The notes under the pieces were generated by a model. That model was not told the DNA's origin. It searched no databases and saw only the letters and a program-made list of their open reading frames with translations. Positions 43,787 to 52,263 of a stretch of 64,000 bases of DNA are shown one piece after another (positions within the stretch are counted from its first letter, which is position 1; the number at the start of each line of letters is the position of its first letter). The position numbers were made by a program, and so were the translations under genes. The DNA comes from Rubellimicrobium rubrum (GTDB lineage Bacteria; Pseudomonadota; Alphaproteobacteria; Rhodobacterales; Rhodobacteraceae). The stretch lies in assembly GCF_006152115.1 (NCBI RefSeq), contig NZ_VDFU01000002.1, positions 62,001 to 126,000 of the forward strand. Direction: 5' to 3'.

Positions 43787-45457
43787 TTAGGCCCGACGGA
43801 CCGTTCGGGTGAACTGGCTGTCGAGGTCGTCCTCGCCGCCGAGATCGAGGGCGAACCCCTTGGCTGGCGGCTGGCGCGGAGCGGGGGAGGCCACGACCGG
43901 TTCGGGCTGCGCTTGAACGGTGGCCGCAGGCATGGGCTGCGGAGCGCGAGAAGCTCCGCCGTCCAGCCGGAAGAAGGCCATGCCGCTTTGCAGTGCATCC
44001 GCCTGACCGGCAAGCTCCTCGGCGGTCGAGGACACCTGCTGGGACGCGGAGGTGTTCTGCTGGGTGACTCCGTTCAGCTGCTCGATGGCTTGGGTCACCT
44101 GCTGGGCGCCGGTGTCGAGCTCCTGGTTGGCATGCGCGATCTGGCCGACAAGCTGGGCGGTGCGCTCGATGCTGGGCACCAGCGTTTCGAGCCGCCGCCC
44201 GGCCAACTGGGCCACCTGCACGGTGTTGCCCGACAGCCGGCTGATCTCACCTGCTGTGTTCTGAGTACGCTCGGCAAGCTTCCGGACCTCGGAGGCCACG
44301 ACGGCGAAGCCACGCCCATGCTCCCCGGCCCGCGCGGCCTCCACGGCGGCATTGAGCGCAAGGAGGTCGGTCTGGCGCGCGATCTCCTGCACCACCAGGA
44401 TCTGCTCGGCGATGGTCCGCATGGCGGCGACCGCCTCGGTCACGGCCTGCCCCGAGTCACGGGCTTCCGCGGCCGAGCGCGTGGCCATCGCTTCGGTTTC
44501 CGCGGCGCTGTGCGCGGTCTGCTTGATGTTGGCGGCCATCTGCTCCATCGCCGCCGACGCTTCCTCGGTCGCGGCGGCTTGCTCGCTCGCTCCCTGGCTC
44601 AGCTGCGATGCCGTCGAGGCGAGCTCGGCCGAGGCGGACGCCACCTGACGAACATTCGCCATGGCATCCCCGACGACGCGGCGGAGCCGTTCGATCATGG
44701 CGTTCTGGTTGCGCAGCGCGTCCGCGATCTCGTCGGTGCCACGCACTTCGGTCGTTTCGGACAGGTCGCCCTCGGCCACAGCGCGGGAGATGCGCAGGTT
44801 CCGGGCCATGCCACGAGAGATGCCCACCGTGATCCAGGTCGCGCCCATTACGCCGATCAGGGTGCTCAGGCCAGCGATGCCGATGAGCAGGGTGCGGGAC
44901 CGGGCATAGGTGGCGTCCGTCTCCGACACTGCAGCGGCCATGTCGGCCCGCGCCTTGTCGATCAACTGCTTGAGGAGGGGTTGCATCTGGGTCCAGAGCT
45001 CTTCGCCCTCGCCGGACAGAAGCGCGAAGGCGCGGGCATTTCCCTCGGGCGTGCTGAGCCGCGAAGCCTCGGTCCCTCGGTTGTTGATCTCCCGCAGCTG
45101 CATATTGAGCGCCCAGAACTGCTCGATCAGCGCGCGACCGGCCTCATCCTCAAGGGTGAGAAGCTTGTCCTTGATGGCGCTGGCTTCCTGGCGCGCCGTA
45201 GCGATCCGATCCTCGATGGCCTTCATCCCAGTCGGGTCGTCATACAGGATGTGATTGCGCGCCTCGCGCTGGATCACAAGGGTCTTGTTCTCGAGTTCCT
45301 CGGCCAGACGCAGGGTTTCGACGTCATTGTCGACGATGATGTCGACACGCTTGTCCAGAGCCTGAAGGCTTTGCAAAGCGAGCACGACGATGCCGCCCGC
45401 GGCGAGCATGATCACCGCGAACACGGCAGCGAGCTTGAGCTTGAGGTTGAGACGCAT
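43787..45457 (-). CDS. Methyl-accepting chemotaxis protein
   Basis: A 556-residue transmembrane chemoreceptor. TM1 is at about residues 7-28. A four-helix-bundle sensor (4HB_MCP type, about 30-190) is followed by TM2 at about 192-213, HAMP (about 213-265) and a long coiled-coil signalling domain. The hairpin tip is [20 protein letters not shown] then [20 protein letters not shown]. Glu/Gln pairs in the flanking helices are candidate methylation sites. The C-terminal tail (Pro/Ala-rich, ending FTRTVRRA) lacks the CheR-tethering pentapeptide. No other che genes are nearby, so it is an orphan receptor feeding a pathway elsewhere. A near-CtrA site lies upstream. Confidence 0.94.
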   Translation of the reverse strand: MRLNLKLKLAAVFAVIMLAAGGIVVLALQSLQALDKRVDIIVDNDVETLRLAEELENKTLVIQREARNHILYDDPTGMKAIEDRIATARQEASAIKDKLLTLEDEAGRALIEQFWALNMQLREINNRGTEASRLSTPEGNARAFALLSGEGEELWTQMQPLLKQLIDKARADMAAAVSETDATYARSRTLLIGIAGLSTLIGVMGATWITVGISRGMARNLRISRAVAEGDLSETTEVRGTDEIADALRNQNAMIERLRRVVGDAMANVRQVASASAELASTASQLSQGASEQAAATEEASAAMEQMAANIKQTAHSAAETEAMATRSAAEARDSGQAVTEAVAAMRTIAEQILVVQEIARQTDLLALNAAVEAARAGEHGRGFAVVASEVRKLAERTQNTAGEISRLSGNTVQVAQLAGRRLETLVPSIERTAQLVGQIAHANQELDTGAQQVTQAIEQLNGVTQQNTSASQQVSSTAEELAGQADALQSGMAFFRLDGGASRAPQPMPAATVQAQPEPVVASPAPRQPPAKGFALDLGGEDDLDSQFTRTVRRA

Positions 45458-45805
45458 TTGACGGTCCTTGGGTCACGAGACACGGCCCGATCATGGTCGG
45501 GCGGTTGCCATGATCACTGGCACATAGGACCTAATGAGCCGTTACTGGCCCGCGTGGTGATCGACCCTCATGATGAACGAACTATGAACGCCTCGGGCAG
45601 GCCACTTCGAAACGCGGGCAGGAACCCGATGTTCCGCGCCCTGCCGCACATCTCCACGGGCCAACACACTGCCCGCACGCTGTCGGAGCGGACCACGAAC
45701 CGCGCGCATGGGCCAGCGGTAAGACCGAAGGGGTCCGCGACCTTGGCCGGGTCACGGCCTCGGCGCCCATCCTGACCGGGCACCGAGATCGTGGGGCCCC
45801 GGCGT
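45458..45805. other. Intergenic region with a near-match CtrA site
   Basis: About 350 bases lie between the chemoreceptor start and the glyA fragment. CTAA-N7-TTAC (45531-45545) matches six of eight bases of the CtrA full site about 75 bases upstream of the chemoreceptor ATG. Nothing else is recognisable. Confidence 0.35.
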
Positions 45806-46035
45806 TCAGTCGGCGGTGATCGGGAAAGCACTGCAAAGGCCATGCACCTCGGCCCGGACCTCGCCCTCGACGGCCGGATCTCCCTCATCACCCTTGTCGG
45901 ACAACGCCCGGAGCACCCGAAGGATCAGCGTCCCGACCTGCACGAACTTGGCCTCGCCCAAACCGCTCGTCGTGCCGGCCGGGTTGCCGAGGCGGATGCC
46001 CGAGGTGATGGCCGGCTTCTCGGGGTCGACGAGGC
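45806..46035 (-). pseudogene. glyA: C-terminal fragment of serine hydroxymethyltransferase
   Basis: Starting immediately after the soxG stop codon, in another frame, about 75 codons read VDPEKPAITSGIRLGNPAGT then TSGLGEAKFVQVGTLI and end CSAFPITAD followed by a stop. This matches the C-terminus of SHMT (DP.KP..TSGIRLGTPAGTT, GFGE.EF...G.LI). The rest of the enzyme, including the PLP-binding lysine region, is absent. glyA commonly neighbours sarcosine oxidase operons, where it uses the C1-tetrahydrofolate and glycine produced. The remnant therefore probably results from a deletion or recombination that joined soxG to the glyA tail. It has no start codon or ribosome site of its own. Confidence 0.85.
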
Positions 46036-46566
46036 TCAGAGCCCGAGCGCGATCTCTCGGGCTCCGCGTTGGAGGAGTTCCTCCACATGCGGGGAGAAGC
46101 TGCGCCAGACCGCCAGGGTGAAGCGGTCCTCGGCCTCGCGGACCAGCACGGCCTGCACGCCGTCGAAGACGGTGCGCGTGCCGCGCCCCACCTCCATGCG
46201 CGACACATCTCGCGCAATCCCGACGGCAAGGAGGTCGAGAACCGCAGGTCCTTGCAGGCGGAAGGTCACCTCGCGGTCCGTCACCTCGACCAAGGCGTGG
46301 GCCAGGCCGCGCGGCAGGGCGCGGCGGATCGCATCCGCTTCGGCCTCGGGCGCGTCGATCTGCCATTCGTCGGGGCCAAGGCAGAGCGCGCGGCGGGCGC
46401 CCTCGGTCGCTGTCCGCCCGATGCGGTCGGGCAGCGGCAACCCGAGGGCGGCCTTGGCCTCCTCCCGGTGTTCGGGACGGAGGCGGAGGGAGAACCGCGC
46501 GGCGAGCGGAAGCGTCTCGACGGTGATGGCGGGCGAGGGGGGGAAGGAGTGAATCTGCGCGGTCAT
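46036..46566 (-). CDS. soxG: Sarcosine oxidase gamma subunit
   Basis: A 176-residue subunit of heterotetrameric sarcosine oxidase (alpha-beta-gamma-delta). The family pattern is seen in LCLGPDEWQIDAPEAEADAI, LAHALVEVTDREVTFRLQGP and FDGVQAVLVREAEDRFTLAV. Gamma contacts alpha and has a fold like the C-terminal part of aminomethyltransferase-type proteins. GAGAGG lies just upstream of the ATG, 10 bases after the soxA stop. The following DNA is the broken glyA tail, so the operon ends here. Confidence 0.93.
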   Translation of the reverse strand: MTAQIHSFPPSPAITVETLPLAARFSLRLRPEHREEAKAALGLPLPDRIGRTATEGARRALCLGPDEWQIDAPEAEADAIRRALPRGLAHALVEVTDREVTFRLQGPAVLDLLAVGIARDVSRMEVGRGTRTVFDGVQAVLVREAEDRFTLAVWRSFSPHVEELLQRGAREIALGL

Positions 46567-46576
46567 GGGGTGCCTC

Positions 46577-49576
46577 TCAGACCTTGAGCCTCAAGCCGTC
46601 GGGATCGACGAAGTTGGCGGCTGCGACGGTGGCTCGCAACGTGCGGCCCGGCATCGGGATGTGCAGCACCTCGCCCATCCGGTCGCGCCCGCCCTCGATC
46701 AGGGCCATGGCGATGGAGCGGCCCATCGCTTCGGACCAGTAGGAGGAGGTGACATGGCCGATCATCGTCATGGGCAGGGGCTGGTTCGGGTCCGCGACGA
46801 TCTGCGCCCCTTCTTCCAGCACGACCTTGGGGTCCTCGGTCAGAAGGCCGACGAGCTGCTTGCGGCCCTTGGCCACGATGTCCGGCCGCTGCAGCGACCG
46901 CTTGCCCACGAAGTCCTTCTTCTGCTTGCCGATGGCCCAGTCGAGCCCCGCATCGCCCGGCGTCACGGTCCCGTCCGTGTCCTGCCCCACGAGGATGAAG
47001 CCCTTCTCGGCCCGCAGGATATGCATCGTCTCGGTGCCGTAGGCGGTGATCCCGTGCGGCTGGCCGGCGGCCCAGATCGCCTCCCACAGCGCGAGGCCGT
47101 GGCGGGCGGGGACGTTGACCTCGAAGCCCAGCTCTCCGGTGAAGGACACGCGGAACAGGCGCGCGGGGAACCCGGCCACCGTGCATTCCGCGACGGCCAT
47201 GTGCGGGAAAGCGGCGTCCGACAGGTCCAACCCCTCGACCAGCGGCTCCAGCACCGTGCGGGCGTTCGGCCCCTGGAGCGCGACCACGGCCCATTGCTCG
47301 GTGGTGGAGGTGAGCCAGACATCCAGATCAGGCCATTCGGTCTGGAGGTAGTCCTCCATCATGTTCAAGACGCGCGCGGCGCCCCCGGTGGTGGTGGTGA
47401 CGTGGAACTTGTCGTCGGCCAACCGCCCGATCACGCCGTCATCGCGGATGAACCCGTCCTCTCCCAACAGCAGGCCATAGCGGCAGCGGCCGGGCTGAAG
47501 CCTCGCCCAGGGGTTCGTGTACATCCGTTCGAGGAAAGCGGCGGCGTCCGGCCCCACCACCTCGATCTTGCCGAGCGTGGAGGCGTCGAACATGCCGACC
47601 TGGGTCCGCACCGCCCGGCATTCGCGGGCGACGGCGGCGTGCATGTCCTCGCCGAACTGCGGGAAGTACCAGGCCCGGCGCCAGAGAGCGACGGGCTCGA
47701 AGACCGCGCCCTGCGCCTCGGCCCAGGCGTCGATGGGCGTCCTGCGCGTGACCTCGAAGTGGCTGCCCTTGTGGTACCCCGCGAGCGCGCCGAATGTCGT
47801 GGGCGTATAGGGTGGGCGGAAGGTGGTGAGGCCCACCTGCGGTGCCTCCTTGCCCAGGGCGTCGGCCGCGATCATCAACCCGTTGATGTTGGACAGTTTG
47901 CCCTGGTCGGTAGCCATCCCGTTGGTGGTGTAGCGCTTGACGTGTTCGATCGACCGCATCCCTTCGCGCACGGCGAGGCGGATGTCCTTGGCGGTCACGT
48001 CGTTCTGGAAATCGATGAAGGCCTTGGCGAGGCCCGCGTTCCGGTCGGTCGGCAGTTCCTTGACCACCACGCCGTCACCGGTCCGGTCCGCCTCGACCGC
48101 GAAGGTGCCCACGCCCGCGACGCGGCCCATGGCCTTGGCGGCGGCGGCACCCGCCTTCGCCCCGTCGTCCAGCGCGGCGGCGATGCCCCAAAGGCCCCGG
48201 CCCGCCCCGGCGATCTCGCACTCCTCGGTCTTGCGGTCGGGCAGGAAGGCCCCTGCACCCGCATCCCAGGCCAGCGACCCTTTGGTGTGGGAGAAGAGGT
48301 GCAGCGACGGCGTCCAGCCCCCGCACATGAGGAGCGCGTCGCAGGCGATGGTGCGCCCCGCGCCCACACGGCCGCCGCGCACCGGGTTCACGCGGACGGA
48401 GGCCACACGCAACCGCCCGGTCGTGCCCGTGACCGTATGGCCCGTCAATACCTCGATCCCCAGAGCCTCGGCTTGCCCCGTCAGGACGCGGGACACCTCT
48501 GGCCTCACATCCACGACGGCCGCGACTGCCACACCCGCACGGGCGAGGTCGAAGGCCGCGTGCCAGGCGCTGTCATGGCTGGTGACCACGACGGCGCGGT
48601 GGCCGACCTTGACGCCGAAGCGGTGGAGGAAAGTCCGCGCCGCGCCCGCCAGCATCACCCCCGGCCGGTCGTTGCCGTCGAACACGAGCGGCTTTTCGAT
48701 GGCCCCCTGCGCGAGCACCACCTGCCCGGCCCGGACGCGCCAGAGCCGTTCACGCGGCGCCCCCTCGGGAGGCGCGGCCATATGATCAGTGAGCTTCTGG
48801 CACAGACCCACCATGTTCTGGTGGTAGTAGCCGATGGCCGTCGTGCGGGTCATCAGCCGGACGTTGGGGAGCCCGCGTAGTTCCGCGAGGGCGGCGTCCA
48901 ACCAGCCCCAGGCCCCCTGCCCGTCGATGCGGACACCGGGCTCGGACAGGAGGGTGCCGCCCATCTCGGCGTGCTCGTCCACCAGCACCGTCTGCGCGCC
49001 GGACCGGCCCGCCGACAGCGCGGCGGCAAGGCCCGCCGGGCCACTGCCTACGACCAAGACGTCGCAATGCAGGTGACGGCTCGCGTAATGGTCGGGGTCG
49101 GGCTCGGTCGGCGAGCGGCCCAGACCTGCAGCCCGCCGGATGAAGGGCTCGTAGACCTTGTCCCAGAAGGAGCGCGGCCACATGAACGTCTTGTAGTAAA
49201 ATCCGGCCGGCAGGAAGCGCCCGAAGCGGTCGTTGATCGCGCCCACGTCGAAGTCGAGCCCCGGCCAGCGGTTCTGGCTTTCGACCGTCAGCCCGTCCCA
49301 GACCTCCTGCATGGTGGCGCGGGTGTTGGGCTCGGACCGGCCGGGCCCCCGCGAGGTGCCGACAAGGGCGTTGGGCTCCTCGGAGCCGGCGGAGACGATC
49401 CCGCGCGGGCGATGGTACTTGAAGCTGCGGCCCAGGAGGTGGATGCCGTTCGCGAGCAGCGCCGAGGCGACGGTATCTCCCTCGCGCCCCTCCACGGTCT
49501 TGCCGTCAAAGGTGAAGCGGACGGGTTTGGCGTGATCGACCCGGCCCGCGCCGGGGATGCGGAACGCCTGCGTCAT
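46577..49576 (-). CDS. soxA: Sarcosine oxidase alpha subunit
   Basis: A 999-residue subunit, the family's normal length. Order: an N-terminal 2Fe-2S-like fold (VRFTFDGKTVEGREGDTVAS), a FAD/NAD-binding half with GSGPAGLAAALSAGRSGAQT (about 180), and a C-terminal aminomethyltransferase/tetrahydrofolate domain from about residue 600 (YFPQFGEDMHAAVARECRAV, GMFDASTLGKIEV). It carries NAD and the folate site where the C1 unit from sarcosine is captured as 5,10-methylene-tetrahydrofolate. Its ATG overlaps the soxD stop (ATGA at 49573-49576). It is cytoplasmic. Confidence 0.96.
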   Translation of the reverse strand: MTQAFRIPGAGRVDHAKPVRFTFDGKTVEGREGDTVASALLANGIHLLGRSFKYHRPRGIVSAGSEEPNALVGTSRGPGRSEPNTRATMQEVWDGLTVESQNRWPGLDFDVGAINDRFGRFLPAGFYYKTFMWPRSFWDKVYEPFIRRAAGLGRSPTEPDPDHYASRHLHCDVLVVGSGPAGLAAALSAGRSGAQTVLVDEHAEMGGTLLSEPGVRIDGQGAWGWLDAALAELRGLPNVRLMTRTTAIGYYHQNMVGLCQKLTDHMAAPPEGAPRERLWRVRAGQVVLAQGAIEKPLVFDGNDRPGVMLAGAARTFLHRFGVKVGHRAVVVTSHDSAWHAAFDLARAGVAVAAVVDVRPEVSRVLTGQAEALGIEVLTGHTVTGTTGRLRVASVRVNPVRGGRVGAGRTIACDALLMCGGWTPSLHLFSHTKGSLAWDAGAGAFLPDRKTEECEIAGAGRGLWGIAAALDDGAKAGAAAAKAMGRVAGVGTFAVEADRTGDGVVVKELPTDRNAGLAKAFIDFQNDVTAKDIRLAVREGMRSIEHVKRYTTNGMATDQGKLSNINGLMIAADALGKEAPQVGLTTFRPPYTPTTFGALAGYHKGSHFEVTRRTPIDAWAEAQGAVFEPVALWRRAWYFPQFGEDMHAAVARECRAVRTQVGMFDASTLGKIEVVGPDAAAFLERMYTNPWARLQPGRCRYGLLLGEDGFIRDDGVIGRLADDKFHVTTTTGGAARVLNMMEDYLQTEWPDLDVWLTSTTEQWAVVALQGPNARTVLEPLVEGLDLSDAAFPHMAVAECTVAGFPARLFRVSFTGELGFEVNVPARHGLALWEAIWAAGQPHGITAYGTETMHILRAEKGFILVGQDTDGTVTPGDAGLDWAIGKQKKDFVGKRSLQRPDIVAKGRKQLVGLLTEDPKVVLEEGAQIVADPNQPLPMTMIGHVTSSYWSEAMGRSIAMALIEGGRDRMGEVLHIPMPGRTLRATVAAANFVDPDGLRLKV

Positions 49577-49875
49577 TCGGCAGCCTCCTTAAGCGCGTCG
49601 AGGTTCGGGCGCGGCTCGCCCGCGCGGTAGGTCATCGCGAACTTGTCCGTCACCGTGTCGCGGATCGCGTTGAAGAACCGCCCGCAGCCGTTAATGTGCC
49701 GCCAGCGCTCGTAATGCGTGCCGCGCGGGTTCGACCGGACAAAGAGGAAGTCCCGCCACTCCTCGTCCGACAGCGCCATCGGGTCGGCGGGCCGCGCGAC
49801 ATGCGCCTCGCCCGCATAGGTGAATTCGGGTTCGGGCAGGGTTTCGTCGCAATAGGGGCAGTGGATCAGGAGCAT
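49573..49875 (-). CDS. soxD: Sarcosine oxidase delta subunit
   Basis: A 100-residue zinc-containing subunit. The zinc ligands are visible: CPYC at residues 6-9, and HINGCGRFFN, whose His and Cys complete the site. The conserved WRDFLFVRSNPRGTHYERW segment is intact. It stabilises the alpha/beta complex. It lies 10 bases after soxB and overlaps soxA by four bases. Confidence 0.96.
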   Translation of the reverse strand: MLLIHCPYCDETLPEPEFTYAGEAHVARPADPMALSDEEWRDFLFVRSNPRGTHYERWRHINGCGRFFNAIRDTVTDKFAMTYRAGEPRPNLDALKEAAE

Positions 49876-49885
49876 CGGGGAGTCC

Positions 49886-51139
49886 TCAGTGCGCGACGGC
49901 GGCGGCGGCGGCTTCGTCGATCAGCCGGCCGGTGGTGAAGCGTTCCAGCGTGAAGGGCGCGTTGATCGGATGCGGCTCGTCCTTGGCGACGGTCCAAGCC
50001 AGCAGGTGCCCCGCCCCGGGCGTGGCCTTGAAGCCCCCGGTCCCCCAGCCGCAGTTCACGTAAAGCCCCTTGACCGGCATCTTGCCCAGGATGGGCGAGC
50101 GGTCGGGCGTCACGTCCACGATCCCGCCCCACTTCCGCAGCATCCGCATCCGCGAAAAGATCGGGAACACCTCGCAGATCGCCGCAACCGTGTGCTCGAT
50201 CAGCGGCAGGCCGCCGCGCTGGGAGTAGCTGACGTACTGGTCGGTGCCCGAGCCGATCACCAGCTCGCCCTTGTCGGACTGGCTGATATAGGCGTGCACC
50301 GTGTTCGACATGACGACGCAGGGGAAGACGGGCTTGATCGGCTCCGACACCAGTGCCTGAAGGGGGTAGCTTTCCAGCGGCATCCGCAGCCCCGCCGACT
50401 GCATCACGACCGATGTGTTCCCCGCCGCCGACACCGCGACCTTCTTCGCCCGGATGAAGCCCTTGGCCGTGTCCACGCCCTGCACCGCACCATCAGGGCC
50501 CCGCCGGATCGCGATGACGGGGCAGTTCTGGATGATGTCCACGCCCCGCGCCGCCGCCGCCCGCGCATAGCCCCAGGCTACCGCGTCATGCCGCGCCGTC
50601 CCCGCCCGCATCTGGAGCGCCGCGCCCACGACGGGGTAGCGCGCGTCTCTGGAGATGTTCAGCGGCGGGCAGAAGACCTTGGCATCCTCCGGCGACAGCC
50701 AGCGGTTGTCCACGCCGTTCAACCGGTTCGAATGGATGTGGCGCTTGAAGCTTTGGACGTCGTGGACGTTGTGCGCCAGCATCATCACGCCGCGCTTCGA
50801 GTACATGACGTTGTAGTTCAGGTCCTGGCTCAGGTCCTCCCACAGGTCGAGCGCGTGGTCGTAAAGCCTGGCGCTTTCGTCATACAGGTAGTTCGACCGG
50901 ATGATGGTGGTGTTGCGCCCCGTATTCCCGCCGCCCAGCCAGCCCTTGTCGATCACCGCGACGTTGGTGATGCCGTGCTCCTTGGCGAGGTAATAGGCCG
51001 CGCCCAGGCCATGGCCGCCCGCGCCGACGATGATCACGTCGTATTCGGCCTTGGGCTGCGCGTCGGGCCACTGCTCGCGCCAGTTCTTGTGGCCGGACAA
51101 GGCGTTCTTGAGAAGCGCGAAGGCGGAGTACTGGGTCAT
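49886..51139 (-). CDS. soxB: Sarcosine oxidase beta subunit
   Basis: A 417-residue flavoprotein subunit that oxidises sarcosine. The FAD dinucleotide fold is DVIIVGAGGHGLGAAYYLAK, followed by WLGGGNTGRNTTIIRSNYLY. The covalent FMN site His is in QMRAGTARHDAV. The C-terminal PVKGLYVNCGWGTGGFKATP is typical. With soxD, soxA and soxG it forms the four-subunit enzyme producing glycine, a C1 unit and hydrogen peroxide. It is the first gene of the operon, divergent from the GlxA/AraC regulator. Confidence 0.96.
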   Translation of the reverse strand: MTQYSAFALLKNALSGHKNWREQWPDAQPKAEYDVIIVGAGGHGLGAAYYLAKEHGITNVAVIDKGWLGGGNTGRNTTIIRSNYLYDESARLYDHALDLWEDLSQDLNYNVMYSKRGVMMLAHNVHDVQSFKRHIHSNRLNGVDNRWLSPEDAKVFCPPLNISRDARYPVVGAALQMRAGTARHDAVAWGYARAAAARGVDIIQNCPVIAIRRGPDGAVQGVDTAKGFIRAKKVAVSAAGNTSVVMQSAGLRMPLESYPLQALVSEPIKPVFPCVVMSNTVHAYISQSDKGELVIGSGTDQYVSYSQRGGLPLIEHTVAAICEVFPIFSRMRMLRKWGGIVDVTPDRSPILGKMPVKGLYVNCGWGTGGFKATPGAGHLLAWTVAKDEPHPINAPFTLERFTTGRLIDEAAAAAVAH

Positions 51140-51208
51140 GGGGAAGCTTTCGGCCGTTGCGTACCGGATCGGACGATCATGACAGAAGCCATGCGCGACG
51201 CCTGTACG

Positions 51209-51236
51209 CTTGCGCCAAGCGCGTTGTATCCTTGCG
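51209..51236. promoter_or_regulatory. Candidate AraC-type direct repeat between soxB and its regulator
   Basis: CTTGCG occurs at 51209-51214 and again at 51231-51236, 22 bp apart, about two helical turns, between the divergent soxB and GlxA/AraC genes. AraC-family activators commonly bind such direct repeats. The repeat is short, so chance is possible. Confidence 0.4.
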
Positions 51237-51261
51237 ACATCACCTCGTTCGGGAGCCCACT

Positions 51262-52242
51262 ATGTCCCCCCCTGCCCCACGCCTGCGCATCGGCTTCATC
51301 CTGGCGCCGCGCTTCACGCTCTGCGCCTTTGCCAACTTCGTGGATGTGCTGCGGCTGGCGGCGGACGAAGGGGACCGCTCGCGCCCGATCCTGTGCCGCT
51401 GGCGTGTGCTGTCCCCCACGATGGACCCCGTGGAGTCGAGTTGCGGCATCCGCATCAACCCCGAGGACCGGCTCGGCGACACGACGCAGTTCGACTACAT
51501 CGTCGTGGTGGGCGGGCTCGTGGACGAGATCGAGCGCCTGCACCCTGACCACACGGCCTTCCTGCGCCGCGCCGCCGAAGCGGGCGTGCCTCTGGTGGGC
51601 GTCTGCACCGGCACGTTCATCTTGCACCGGGCGGGCCTGATGAACGGCTACAAGGCCTGCGTGAGCTGGTTTCACCACGAGGACTTCCTCCACGAGTTCG
51701 ACGGCCTCCTGCCCGTGTCGGACCAGATCTTCGTGGTGGACCGTGACCGGTTGTCCTGCTCGGGCGGGGCGTCGTCGGCTCACATCGCGGCGTTCCTGGT
51801 GGATCGCCACATCGGGCGGGCTGCTGCGCGCAAGAGCCTCGCCATCATGATCATCGACGAAGAACTGAGCGCGGAGCGGCCCCAGCCCGGTCTGCCGCTG
51901 GAACTGACCACCCAGGAACCCTTGGTGAGGCGCGCCCTTCTTGCCATGCAGCAATCGATGGAGGCTCCACCCAAGGTGGAGCAGCTGGCGCGACGCTTGG
52001 GCGTCAGCCGGCGCAAGCTGGAGCGGCACTTCGACCAGGCGCTCGGGGTAACCCCGCGTGAGGCGGACCGCCGCATCCGGCTTGCGCAGGTCAGGCACCT
52101 CCTGTCGCGGACCGACCGTTCGGTGAACCGGATCGCCGCCGAAACCGGCTTCTGCGACGCATCCCACCTGATCCGAACCTTCCGCGACGCCGAAGGCACT
52201 ACCCCGGAGGCTTGGCGGACCGCGCAACACCAGGGTTCATGA
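51262..52242 (+). CDS. GlxA-family (AraC-type) transcriptional regulator
   Basis: A 326-residue regulator with an N-terminal DJ-1/PfpI-like (class I glutamine amidotransferase-like) domain (IGFILAPRFTLCAFANFVDV; elbow GVCTGTFILHRAGLM) and a C-terminal AraC double helix-turn-helix (PPKVEQLARRLGVSRRKLER, then GFCDASHLIRTFRDAEGTTP). Characterised relatives such as GbdR and SouR of Pseudomonas respond to glycine betaine, dimethylglycine or sarcosine and activate sarcosine oxidase genes. Divergence from soxB makes it the likely activator of this operon. ATG 51262 has GGGAG about 6 bases upstream; the frame from 51157 runs through the promoter. Confidence 0.92.
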   Translation: MSPPAPRLRIGFILAPRFTLCAFANFVDVLRLAADEGDRSRPILCRWRVLSPTMDPVESSCGIRINPEDRLGDTTQFDYIVVVGGLVDEIERLHPDHTAFLRRAAEAGVPLVGVCTGTFILHRAGLMNGYKACVSWFHHEDFLHEFDGLLPVSDQIFVVDRDRLSCSGGASSAHIAAFLVDRHIGRAAARKSLAIMIIDEELSAERPQPGLPLELTTQEPLVRRALLAMQQSMEAPPKVEQLARRLGVSRRKLERHFDQALGVTPREADRRIRLAQVRHLLSRTDRSVNRIAAETGFCDASHLIRTFRDAEGTTPEAWRTAQHQGS

Positions 52243-52263
52243 GGATTTGTTCCTCGCAGCGCC

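Noticed and set aside
46565-48880. A 771-codon plus-strand frame across soxA.
   Set aside because: It is antisense to a full-length, well-conserved soxA; residues are Arg/His/Gly-rich without family features.
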